A stretch of DNA of 64,000 bases from Cryptomeria japonica. Taxonomy: Eukaryota; Streptophyta; Pinopsida; Cupressales; Cupressaceae. A program made the translations under genes and the position numbers. The stretch lies in contig NC_081411.1 of the NCBI RefSeq assembly GCF_030272615.1, positions 184,257,572 through 184,321,571 of the forward strand, read 5' to 3'. A model generated the notes under the pieces. That model saw only the letters and a list, made by a program, of their open reading frames with translations, did no database searches and was not told the origin of the DNA. This document shows, piece by piece, positions 47,107 to 58,771 of this stretch. The first letter of the stretch is position 1; every line of letters starts with the position of its first letter.

Positions 47107-47770
47107 TGTAGACACCTAAAATTATCCAACTTAACTAAATAAATATTTTATTTATTTAATTTTTTATCCTAAACCTTCTTTTAAGTAAATAGATTTATTT
47201 ATTAAATTAATTCATTTATCATTTTCTAGCTCTTTCCCTCTTTAAATAAATATTTTTATTTATTTAAATTATTCTTTTTCCTAAATTAAATAAATATTTT
47301 ACTTATTAATTGGCCTCACTTCCTCTATTAATGAAATAAATATTTATTTATTTATTTAATCCATTAGCCTTTTAACTCTATGACACATGTCATTTATCTC
47401 TTAATTTTCCTCTACCTACCCTCTTGGTTATTTAATTATTTTTCCTAACTACGCTCTTATTGTTTTATCATTTTCTCTACCTACCCTTTAATCTTAGCCG
47501 ACCATTTATTTTTTCACCTCTTAATCCTATCCCTCCAATTTCAAAGGTCTTTATATAAGAGGGTTCTTTCATCTTTATAGGATCCTAATAAGAAATTTAG
47601 CAATTGGAAATCTAGCATTGGAATGTACTTTTCGCATTCTAGCATTCTTGTTTTGCATCCATCATATTTCAAATCTTCATTTACCATAGCTTTTTGTACT
47701 CTATTTAGAATGTGGAATTAAATCTTGGATCTTAATTCCATAAGATCTCAGACATTTTCCCTCGTTTACA
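47107..47770 (+). repeat. Element D left LTR
   Basis: 664 bases from TGTAGACACCTAAAATTATC to CTCGTTTACA, beginning with repeated 'aaataaatattttatttatt' words. Called an LTR from its TG..CA ends and the primer-site-like sequence after it; no partner LTR is seen. Confidence 0.7.
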
Positions 47771-47771
47771 T

Positions 47772-47790
47772 TTGGCATGCTCGGTGGGAC
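47772..47790 (+). promoter_or_regulatory. Element D candidate primer-binding site
   Basis: TTGGCATGCTCGGTGGGAC directly after the LTR, the style seen in plant Ty3/gypsy elements. The tRNA is not assigned. Confidence 0.6.
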
Positions 47791-50651
47791 ATGCATTTGT
47801 CCTTTAAATTGTTTGGTTTTCGCTTGATAGAAGTTTAGTATTTTGACTTGTTTGTTGCAGGAGGCTTTAACAAGATTAGTTTGAAATTTTATTTTATTTG
47901 GTCAGCAGGCGTGATTCTGGATTTAAATCATTTGTTTTGCAGGTTGGCTTCAAGATTGATCCAAGATTTGGCAACAAAATTCACATTCCAATCTGGTTTT
48001 CTACTTGTAAAACCCATTTTTCACTAGTAGCCTGCAAAATCTTATTTTCTGCAGTAACTCTTGTTGTTTTCTGGTTTTTACTTGCAAACAAACCTACAAA
48101 TTTTTCTAGTTTTTTGGGATTTATCATTTGATTTTTTACTTGTGTTAATTTTTTTTTTTTTTTAAATTACATTGTCGTGCTTCTAAATTTGCAGATTTGT
48201 TGTGTGGCTTGCCTGTACTTCCAAATTTTTGGAAAATATACTGTCGAAACATCAAACTTACCTTGCCTCGGCTTCTAAATTTTCCTTAGTTGATTGTCAA
48301 ACAACTAATGTGTCTCGCATATCATTAATGTCATTCGGCATTCGTCTAGAAATTTTTGAAAAATCCTTTCAACAATTTTATTTTGTGGATATCCTCAAGT
48401 GCTCAAGTGAAGTTTGTTTTGTTAATTTTTAGTTTTTAGTCTTAATTTTTTTTAGTTTTAGTTTTTTTTAATTTCGTAGTTTAGTTTTAGATTTTATTTT
48501 TTTAGTTTTTAGTTTTAATTTTGACTAAGTGTTTTTTTCCTTTTTTAATTTCTTTGTTCTGTGCGTAAAGTTTTTGTTTTTGTTTATTTTGTGGTTGTAT
48601 GAAGTTTTGGTTTCTTTAATTTTTGTTCTAAGTTTTTCATTTAGTTTTAGATTTTAATTTTTTAGTTTTAGGTTTCTATTTTAATTTTGTTTTAGTTTTA
48701 GCTTTAGATTTTATTCTTTTAGTTTCTTTGTTGTGTGCGTGAAGTTTTTGATTTTTCTGGTGAAGTTTTGTTTTTTAGTTTAATTTAGATTTTTGTTTAG
48801 TTTTTCATTTTTCATTTTTATTTTAACATTTGGTTTTTAAGTTTTAGTTTAAAAAAAAATTAATTTAGTTTTTAATAATTTAATGTAGTTTAGATTAGTT
48901 TTAGTTTCTTTTAATTTAATTTAAATCAAAGTTGTTTGTTTTTAATTTTAATTTAGTTTACTTTTTTTTTTATCTAATTTTAATTATTTTTAATTTTTAA
49001 TTTATTAGCTTAGATTTTAATTGGTTAATTTAGTTTTCAATTTTTAATTTGTTTATTTATATTAGTTTTAGATTTTAATTTGTTAATTTAGTTTTAGTTT
49101 TTAATTTGTTAATTTAGATCTATTTTGTTACTTAGATTAATTTGTTTGTTAGTCATGTGGTGTGATTGTTTGGTGTGTTTGCCTTGATCTTGAAGGTTAA
49201 TCTTTTGAATTTTGTCTTGTGTAGGGCATCTATTTTCATGTGTCAAAGGCAATATCTTGAAACTACTAATAACATTTGGTGCAAGACATTTCACAAAGAC
49301 TTGATTTTGCAACCAATTGTCTATTAGTTTAGTGAACACTTCAATTGGTGCTTTAAAACTAACTAGCATCTTTTGTGTCATGAGCAATGGGCTCTTTTTG
49401 TTTTACCTTTAGAGGGTCTGCCTCCCAAGAAGCCCTTAAGGCTCAGTGAGAGGGAATGACCCAAGTGGCAAGAGGATGAAGCCAATCCCTTCCAAGCCAT
49501 TATAAACAAATGCATTTGTGATGAAAGTTGTAAGCGATGAGTGTTATAAGTTGTGATAATGCCATTATGTCTCCCTCAGTGCTCGTGTGGCATGTGAAAA
49601 CGTGTAGAGCGTAGCCTTTGCAGGTTGGGAGGCCTCCTTTAACGGAGTAGAAAACGCTACTGATTATGGCCACTCATACAAATACCTTGACTACGAACCC
49701 TTATGTTTAGATTTACTCAAACCCTTGTACTTGTTGACTCAGGCATTGTGATAGGCACATGCCAAAGAAACCCCTCATGTGCCCTTCAATTTGAGATAGT
49801 AAATTTCTTGGGAAGTGATGACCTAAAAAAATTAAAGCTTGGTATGCCTGAGAAATGAGTGTCGTGGAGAGGATCCAGTGCTACCAAGCTTCTAACTATC
49901 CAACTAAATGTGGTATTTGATTGCAAGGGGATTCAACAAGTATTGTTCTTGCTAGCCTTGAGATTGTACTTAAATGTGTTTTCATTTCAAAATCTAACAA
50001 ACATTGTATTTGTCATGTTTTCTGACTATGTGCAAACCAAACAAGAACATTTCATAATCAACACCACACTTGAAATCGAAACATTTTACAAAAAATTTGG
50101 TCTAATATTCTAAGTATTCATCCACATTGCAAAAACCAACATGGAAAAACAAAATTGCCATTGAAACATTGAACCTGTGTTCTCAAAACAATCATTTCAA
50201 ATCTCTTGAGATATCATTTCACAGTTCTGATATTTTTTTGGTCCTTGCATAGTCTCCACCTAGTCACACCTTTCATCCTTGCACATCTCACTTAGTCATA
50301 CCTATTCTTTGCATATTTTGATCATCCCATTCAATCATACATTTATTCCTTGCATAACACCTTTATTCTTTACATCCTTTAGATTGCTTCATCTCATTGC
50401 ATATTCAGTCCTTGCACTTATTCATTGGTTAAACAAGTCTTAGCCTTTCATTTATGCTACTCTTTTAAGGTCTTGAAACAAACATTGGTTTTCAATCCTC
50501 TCATATCAGTTGAGGCACATCACCCTGGAGTTAGGGAACATTTAAGCATCTTTGAGTTGGGTAGTCTGCTTGGAGCTCACCATCTCCTACATAGTACACC
50601 CTCACTTGATCACTTTTCCTTGTGTCTATCCATCATAACACAAGTAAAACC
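47791..50651 (+). other. Element D leader
   Basis: About 2.9 kb without a recognisable gene. Positions 48420-49130 are a low-complexity tract of TTTTAG and TTTAAT words. Positions 49385-49880 are more balanced in composition, with no domain. Confidence 0.55.
48420..49130. repeat. T-rich (TTTTAG)n-like low-complexity tract
   Basis: Degenerate 'agttttagattttaattttt' words repeated for about 700 bases. Confidence 0.85.
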
Positions 50652-51605
50652 TGTTGGAATAAAGGATCACTGAGAGGGCGAGTGAATTAGTGATCTACCA
50701 AGAAACAAATTTTTTGACTTAGTCTCAAACCACCAGAAGCATATGCAAGAAACTAAAATGCAGAAAAATAAGATAATCAACCACAAAATCATAACACCAA
50801 GATTTTTAAGTGGAAACCCAAATGGGAAAAACCACAGTGGGATTTGAACCCACTATATTATTCTACTATGACCAATAGCAAAATAATATTATAAAAGGGG
50901 AATGTAATAGCATTCAGGCACACTTCCTAGAGCTTACAGCTCAATTACAATAAGGGATGCAAATCCAGAAGGCTCACTGCCTTACAAATATTTTAAAATA
51001 ACGAATTACAATTATTAAACACCAAAATAGCATCAAACAATGCCTGGATGAATTCTAGTTAAGTGCATAAAGTCTGATTGTACCACCTCTTCTACTCTAC
51101 TCTATTTTCTTTCTTAGTCAGCTATTGGATCAAGAATGTGTGCGTGAAACTATGCCAAAATGATTTCTCACTTACAACTTTCTCATATCGCTTCATACAA
51201 CACACCAAAAAGATCTTCTACACCAGTCTTATATATCTGCAATCACAAAATAAATAATTATCAACTTGGCCTTTAGTGTAACATGTAATCATGAGTTATC
51301 TTAAACCAGATCATCAAAAACATACGTGGATCAATCAAATGATGTGAAAATATCTTCCATGAGTCGGCCCTATCACCTCATACATGAATCTCACCACCAC
51401 AATCACTGGAAAGCTTCTAGACCGAAAGTTGCACTACTTATCTTGAAATATCGGAGCTAGATTACTGGTTACCAAACCACAATAACTTTTGGATATCAAA
51501 ATTCATGATTATCAGATAGGATTTCCAATGAGAGTTGTCATCAATGACAACCCTAAACCATTAATCAAGCATCGATATCCACCAGATGAGTATCAGTTGC
51601 CAACA
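50652..51605 (-). repeat. Element C 3' LTR
   Basis: Left copy in window coordinates, 954 bases. It contains 'gggaaaaaccacagtgggat' near the copia R/U5 position. Confidence 0.9.
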
Positions 51606-51606
51606 A

Positions 51607-51624
51607 TCTCCCCCTCTGGCATTG
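51607..51624 (-). promoter_or_regulatory. Element C polypurine tract
   Basis: On the minus strand GCCAGAGGGGGAGA ends at the LTR, the common plant copia form. Confidence 0.8.
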
Positions 51625-52098
51625 ATGGAAACACTCATAAAAAATGACTAAGTGTTGAAACATGTACACCAGATCAAAATTTCTAAGGCTCCCCCTTAGA
51701 TGAAACACTAAAAAAATCTATAGCAACCTATCAACCCAAAAACTTGCATTGTTCTATACATTTTTCACTCTACTCTCCCCCTTTGACAACAATGCTTAAG
51801 ATGGCATGCTCCTCAACAACTTATGTACAAGAGTGTATGTCGGATATATTATACATACTTGAAGATATATGCAAAAATGGTCTTCCAAGATCCTAGGTGA
51901 GTATCCCACCCATTGTTCAAGTTATCCAAAACTATGATGAATGCACTGAAAACATAGGCATGAATCTCCACATCCTTCAATTCAATTGAAACAAGTTGTG
52001 CCGTAGCCTTCAATACAATCTACTTTATTATTCAACATGGTGTCCATCTCGGAGGAAATCAAGTTCCGGAGTTCACCAACTCTCCTCACAATTTTGTC

Positions 52099-55000
52099 TT
52101 AATCTGCATTAAGTCTTGAGATTTGATCATTTAGAGCCATTACTTGCCCTTCTATGCTACTAGTTAGGGCTACATTTGAGTCAAATGATTGTGAAATACC
52201 AGCTAGTTTACCCTGACAAATACCAATCTTCTTGTCTATATCAACTATGATCTTAGGAAAAATAAGAGAAGACTTATATATCTTACCACCTTTAGATAGT
52301 GCCCCAAAGATTGTTTGCAAACCCTTATTTAATCTCACTCTGTCATCCTCTACCATCTTCGAGAAAGTTTGTATATGAACCTCCTTAAATTTGTCTAATA
52401 CCCGCTTGGTGGTCAATGATAACTTTAAGAAACCCCCTCTCAAAAAATTGTATAAAATCTTGGAGGATATTTAATTTTTAAAAATAAGAATAATATTCTT
52501 TATTGGCGAATCTTTCCTCTTTTGATAAAGAAAAATAAATTTATTGGCGTATATCAATTTTTTTTGGTAGAAAATATTGGTGAATCTGGGAAAATAATAA
52601 GACCATAAATTAATTACTATTGCAAGTCCTTTCATTTAAAAAAATAGTCATTTATATAAAATTAAAGGCCTAAAGGTGGAAATCGTTAATGAGTTTAAGG
52701 GGTAGACTCTATTTAGTTTCTACCATTAACTTAAAATAATCTAATAGCCCTCTTTGTATTTTGTGAGATAAAATGTACCAACAATTTTTAATACTCATGG
52801 GGCCAAAAAATTATTTTAGACCATTAATTTTCATTGAGGTCAACAATTCAAAAGCAATTTTAAACGCCACAAGCATTACAGCTTGTAGGTACAATTTACC
52901 TCATGGAATACATTGAAGTTCATTAGATTATATTTTAAATAAATGCTGGCAACTAAAGATTGTTGATATAACCCTAAATTAACTAATAGTTATAATATAT
53001 TATTGGCAAATCAATTTAGATTTCTCTAATAAAATATAAAATCTTGGCGAATTTAATCCAATTATTGGCAAATTAATTTAGATTTTTATAATAAAATATA
53101 AAATGTTGGTGAATTTAATCTAATCATGTATAGAATATCGTGGCGAATCTTTGAGTTAAAAAAATTAAGAAAATAAATTCTCTAGCAATTTAAATAACAC
53201 TAAAATAAAATTTATAAAAGTTGAACTTATTAGCTGAATTTTGATTCCCAAATTTCAAAAAATAGCCAATTGGCGAATATTAATCACTAAAAATTTCACT
53301 TTTTCTCCAATGATTCAAAATTGGTCCTGATGTTGTTGATCAACTGTGAAAGATTACCAGAGGAGTTGGAGTTTGGATCTAATTTTACTTTTGGTACCAC
53401 CTTCTGCAAAATACCTATAGATATCTCAATTAACTTCTTGTTCTCATTCTCTGAATTTACTAAGTCTTGACTAGCTTGACACTGGACTACTGCAGCTACC
53501 ACTAGCCTTTCTACCGGGGACATCTATCCGATATCAATAGGTTTATCAAAATTAATAGAGATCTATGGGAGATTCTTTTCCCTTTGACCTCAAGAGTGTT
53601 AATTGCGAAGACTACCAAAACATTGACAGTTATCTGCTCTACCTTCCCATATGCCTTATCCTTCTCTGCCTCTTCTTTTCCTGCAAGTAGTTACTACTCA
53701 ATAAGAACTTCTTCTTTACCATTTACTTGTGCATCGGTGTCGTCACTTGGTGCAGCAACATTCTTTGGGGTCTCTTGAGCCTCTTCACCTTTCATCTCCA
53801 CTTTGTCTGGAGGATTTTGACTATTTGTAACATCAAGGGTTGAAAGGGTTTGGTCTACTAGATGAGATGTGTCATCATTCTAAGATTCATCTTCATTGAT
53901 CGCTACCTGATTGTTCTTTAGAAACATTCTCCATATCTCTTTTGCTTCTTTTCTCACTTCTTCAATCCTTCCAACCATAAGCCTGTTCATTATGTTTTTC
54001 CTTTTGAATTCCTTCAGACTGGCTAGCTCCATAAGTCTATCAACCTCTTCTTGAGATATACAAGCACTTATGTTTATCAATTCTCACTCTTTCATTTCTT
54101 TATCTAATATGCTTGTTGTTAGCCTCCTAGCATCAAGAATATTATACAAATCTTTGGGAATACTATGTTATAGCTCAATTAATGACTTGTTGAAGTTATG
54201 AAGATGCAACACAACAGCTTCCCCAACTTCCCTTTTCTCATTTTCATGAAAATCATCATAGTATACATTAATTTTCTTAAGAATTCCATCATTAACAATT
54301 TCATCAGTTAGTTCTTTTACAATAAATGGAGGAATAAAGGTATATTTACCCTCTACCTTGCCAGATTCAAGGTCCTTATCAAACTCTGTTCTTAGCCTTC
54401 TTCCTCTCTTAGTCCTATGGATTAGAGAGGGTTTTGGTTTTGAATTCTTTCTTTTCTTACCTTCAAACTTAGGTTTCCTGATTACTATGATAAATTCACC
54501 TTTCTTCTTTGCTTTCTCTGCTTGCTCATCTGATTCAGTCTTAGAAGCAACCAAAGATACAACAACATATGTCCTCTTTGGTTTCTCCTTCTTCTTCAAA
54601 ACTCTTTTCTCAAATGAGCTTTATGTTGTAGAAGGCTTTACCGAAGTAGGGGCACACTTGGTCTCCTTAGGATTTACCTTGGAAGGGACCGATTCATCCT
54701 TAGGATTCTTTGATTCTTCCATTTGTATTACCTTTTCCCTCACTTGCTTGGCTACCTCTCTAGTGAATTCCAATTGCATAGCCTCTTCTTCAGTCATTTT
54801 GGATACTTTTCTTTTTCTTGTCAGCTGGGTGAACTTCTTGTGTAACTCCAAATCTTTCTCCTTGAAGGTGCCAAATCTTGGTTCATTTGGATCCATCAGT
54901 TTGGTCAAAAGATGTTGAGCATAAGCGTTAAGTGTCTACGCATCAACCTCATATGCCATTGGCAAAATCCAAATTGTCTTGGGCTATACTGCCTCCATAT

Positions 55001-55988
55001 GACATTGGTCCTTATCGACCATGAAATAGATAGATTTTTCATACTTCTCCACCACTTACTTAGGAATCCTTTCCCTATCCTTCATTTTGCTTTGGAAAAT
55101 TTTAAAAAATCTCCACAAGGCAGTAGTTTGATTCTCCCTATTTCCCAATCTATATATTCCTTTCTTGATTTGGATGGCCATCGGTAAATCAAAAGACCAT
55201 TGAACTCTGCCTATTCTGGGAATGTCATTCATGAAATATAGTGCAAGACAGATGGTTAGAGAACCAAATTTACAAATATTCTTAATCTTATTTAAATTGC
55301 TGAGAAGCTCTTCAAGAAGAAATGAACATAGATCATACTGCACATCTTCCTTCACCATATGATATGTTGCATAAATTGTTGTACTGGAGACAAAATTTAG
55401 TTTGCTAGACTGGAATACTTTGTATCCAATGATCATGGATACAAATCTCACATAATGTTCCAAAATATAATCAATTATCATAGATCTGTTATCAAATTAC
55501 ACACTGGTTACCTTTGTAATGGTTGTGTTAGATACCTTCCCCAAATTACATTAGTCACTAGTTTGGTTTAGGCAAGTGACTGCATGGATGACCTGCTTGG
55601 TTATCTTGTATGGTTTGTCCAGACAAATAAACTCATCATGCACATGGCTCAAAATGTATCTCACCCAGTCATCTTCATTGTACAATGAGAAGTGAACAAA
55701 ATGCGTGAAACCCTTCCTCTGCAACCAAGCATATTCTGGTTTGAGATTTCCATCTCTGTCTCGGAGATATTTTTTTTAAATTGCTAGGATGGCCTCATTT
55801 CTAGTCTCCTCAGTGTTATAGTGAATATAAGATCTCACATCATCAACATGCAAAATTCCAGATGGTACAGACAAGAAAGCACTAGTGGGATCGTCCTCAA
55901 TTGACTTAAATGGATGTTTCTTGAATTGCGACCTCACTCTTCTGGAAACCTCAACTAGTAAGGGCATAGTAATAGAAAAAGATGCCAT
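52099..55988 (-). pseudogene. Element C long ORF of unknown function
   Basis: From the ATG at 55988 (MASFSITMPLLVEVSRRVRS) one frame runs to about 53880, broken by in-frame stops but not shifted. Coding then continues in another frame at 53523-53296 and 52443-52099, around an AT-rich segment at 52445-53290. The first third is folded-looking (SVPSGILHVDDVRSYIHYN, SMIIGYKVFQSSKLNFVSS, VQWSFDLPMAIQIKKGIYRL). The middle is highly charged with Lys-rich stretches (RKPKFEGKKRKNSKPKPS), and the end looks helical (MALNDQISRLNAD). I see no polymerase, integrase, protease or envelope signature. Possibilities: a captured host gene, or a lineage-specific accessory protein. Confidence 0.6.
52445..53290. 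repeat. AT-rich segment with reiterated TTGGCGAAT
   Basis: An 850-base AT-rich stretch that interrupts the element C ORF. The word TTGGCGAAT or a one-base variant occurs about nine times (52503, 52544, 52577, 53002, 53043, 53064, 53105, 53140, 53270), always in the same orientation. Two of the intervals form a tandem pair of about 65 bases at 53000-53131. On the minus strand its edges also fit GT..AG, so it is either an insertion or an intron. Confidence 0.65.
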
Positions 55989-56374
55989 TTTGAGAAATTT
56001 AGGGTTCAAAATGTGCTTTAAATGCCTCTTGTTCTTGACGGATGCACAATAGTCATTGTCGGATTGCCTCAAAGCTTTTGATTGCCTTGGAAATTGGTTC
56101 TCCTTGCTCTGCTGCTTCAACTCTTCACTTGCAATGTGAGAAATGATTCATATTATCCCTTTTTAACCTTGCAAACCCTAACATTAAGTTGACAGAAATA
56201 CATTGATAAGGTACAACTAGATGCCCTATTCAACATAAATCACTCTACCAAATTCCAAGATTGATATGTGGAATTCTGAATAATTGTCTGCAATAAACCA
56301 TGATCGATCACAAATCTCTCCAGGGGGTTCTACAAGATTTTGCATGAAAATGCCACCCCCTAAGGCCAAAAGCC

Positions 56375-57420
56375 TTAGTTATTGGATGAAGATCCTGCAC
56401 CAAATTCAAGTGCAGATCCACTATTTGTCTTGGATTCATCTTTTCTAACCCGCATCTTCTCATGTTTGTGTCTGATCTCTTCTAATTTTGCTTTAACCTT
56501 CTCATATGATTTGCCTTTGTTTACTGGATCATTATTCTTGCTTTTGCAATACTTTACAATGTGACCGGTTTTGTTGCATGCACGATAAACAACATTTCTC
56601 TGCATAGGTCTAAAATTCATTTGATTTTGTCTCATCCTACACTGGTTAGAGATAAGTCCAAACATCCCACAAGCATAACATCTCTTATTCTGAAAGTTAT
56701 TCATCACTTCTCTGCACATGTTTGACTTGAGACCAAAATTATTGCATATGAAACACTGACTGGTAAGGGTAGGACCCATTTTCATATTATTCATTCCATT
56801 ATTCATCCTACTTTTGCATTGATTCACCATATGACCAAATTTATTGCAAAAAAAATATCTACCATTGAATTTATGAGCATTAGGTTGTCTTACCAGAGGA
56901 TTCTTTCTCTTCTTATGATTAGGTTTTGCATTGCCTTGTCCAGATCCGAAGGATTCACCTTTCTCAAATCCAAGTCCTCGCATGTCCTTTCCATGTCTCT
57001 GACTTTCTAGCATCTCATCAAGCCTTGCTGAGCTACAATTGAATTTGTCTTTGTAATCATTTGCAATAGTAATTTCATCTCTTATGGCAACAATTTGTCT
57101 CTCAAGTTCTTAAACATTATTCCTTTATTGTGTCAACTCAAGCTTCAACTGATCATTCTCATAGGTAATCCTGAAGCATTCATCTACTCTATCCTTCAGT
57201 GATTGAGTCAAATTTTCTTAATTCTTCTTCTGGTCTTCAACCTCCTTAGTTAGCTTTATCATAATGGATTGCATTTGATTCTTCAATACAACATTATCTC
57301 TAGCAATCTTGTCACATTCATCAACTTCATCCTAATTTTCCATGCTTTGATCTTCTTTCTCCTTCATTTTGTCCATCAGCTCTTTCCTCGTCTCTTGAAG
57401 TGTTGACTTGATCTTTCAAA
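56375..57420 (-). pseudogene. Element C gag (coiled coil plus four zinc knuckles)
   Basis: The part at 57014-57420 encodes a coiled-coil-like segment (for example IMIKLTKEVEDQKKN, ELERQIVAIRDEI) with several stops. Positions 56375-57013 are open for 212 codons: LDEMLESQRHGKDMRGLGFE, typical of the C-terminal gag region of plant copia, then four knuckle-like repeats. These read FFCNKFGHMVNQC, CFICNNFGLKSNMC, CYACGMFGLISNQC and YRACNKTGHIVKYC. The outer two keep the histidine but lack the first cysteine; the middle two keep three cysteines but have leucine for histidine. So no knuckle is intact. It ends in a basic and Ser-rich tail. Confidence 0.8.
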
Positions 57421-57588
57421 CCATTAATGAAATCTTCAGTTGCATTCAAGTTTCTCTTTAAGATTTTATCTCATTTCTTGTTGCATCAAGATCCTCGAGT
57501 GCCACCCAAAGATGTCTCTAAAAACCATAGTCCATTCATTCAATCTCCTGGACCTTCCTCAAGCAGTTAGGATTTCTTGGAGGAACTA

Positions 57589-57601
57589 GGTTATGATACC
57601 A
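57589..57601 (-). promoter_or_regulatory. Element C primer-binding site (tRNA-iMet-like)
   Basis: On the minus strand TGGTATCATAACC, beginning two bases inside the LTR; one mismatch to the usual TGGTATCAGAGCC within the first ten bases. Confidence 0.75.
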
Positions 57602-57603
57602 TT

Positions 57604-58558
57604 TGCTGGAATCAAGGATCATTGAGAGGGAGGGGTGAATTAGTGATCTACCAGCAAACAAATTTTCTCACTTAGTCTCAAACCACTAGAAGCATACACA
57701 GTAAAATAAAATGCAAAAACACAAGATAATCAACCATAAAATCATAACACTGGAATTTTTACGTGGAAAACCAAATGGGAAAAACCATGGTGGGATTTAA
57801 ACCCACAATATTATTCTACTATGGCTAGTAGCAAAACAATATTACAAAATGGGAATGGACTAGAATTCAGGCACACTGCCTAGATCTTACAGCTCAATTA
57901 CAATAAGGGTTGCAACCTCGGAAGTCTCACTGCCTTACATATCTTTTAAAATGATGAATTATAATTATTGAACTCCAAAATAGCATCAAACAATGCCTGG
58001 ATGAGTTCCAGTTAAGTGTATAAAGTTTGACTGTACCACCTCTGCTACTCTGCTCTATTTTTTGTCTCAATCAGCTACCAGATCAAGAATGTGCATGTGA
58101 AACTATTCCAAAAGGACTTATTGATCACAACTCTCTCATATTTCTTCATACCACATACCAAAATTATCTTCTACACTGGTATTATATATCCACAATCACA
58201 AAATAAATAATTATCAAGTTGGCTTGTAGTATAATGTATAATCAAAATTCATCTTGAATCGGATCATCAAAAACATATGCAGATCCATCAAATGATGTCA
58301 AAATGTCTTCCACGAGTTGGCCCTATCACCTGATACATGAATCTCACCACCACAACCACTGGAAAGCTTCCAGACCAAAAGTTGCATTGCATATCTTGAA
58401 ATACTGGAGCTAGATTACTGCTTACTAGACCACAACAACTTCTAGATCTCAAAATCCATGATTATTGGATAATATTTCCAAGGAGAGTTTCCATCAATGA
58501 CAACCCTAAACCATTAATCAAGCATCGATATCCACTAGATCAGTTTCAATTGCCAACA
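57604..58558 (-). repeat. Element C 5' LTR
   Basis: Right copy, 955 bases, about 90 percent like the left one. Confidence 0.9.
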
Positions 58559-58771
58559 ACACCTTGCATCCCAATTTCCTTAAGAGCTAGAGTTTCCTTG
58601 AATCCCTACATTTTTTCATACTAGATTCACCATTGGTCATCAATACCTCATTTACAGCCTCATATCATAAGTATCCTATCATATAGTTGAGTCTGCACTT
58701 TTAGGGTTTGCATTCCATCTAGAGTCTCATACATTGTCTTAGGTCAAAGATTAGAACAATCATATATTCCC

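Larger units (their letters stand above)
50652..58558 (-). mobile_element. Element C: copia-type non-autonomous element with extra ORF
   Basis: LTRs of about 954 bases at 50652-51605 and 57604-58558 with TGTTGG..CCAACA-type ends. Flanking AAACC and ACACC give a one-mismatch target duplication within element D. The minus-strand polarity is set by a tRNA-iMet-like primer site next to the right LTR and a polypurine tract next to the left one. It encodes a copia-like gag with coiled coil and zinc knuckles, then a long ORF of unknown function. No RT, RNase H or integrase is seen. Confidence 0.8.

Noticed and set aside
50838..50860. tRNA-like T-arm phrase (GTGGGTTCAAATCCCACT on the minus strand)
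   Set aside because: No acceptor stem, D arm or anticodon arm around it; it lies in the copia LTR of element C, and the right LTR has a diverged version.
54358..54918. 186-codon plus-strand ORF inside element C
   Set aside because: It is the antisense of the Lys-rich minus-strand ORF; its Ser/Leu/Phe-rich content is what the complement of Lys/Glu codons gives.
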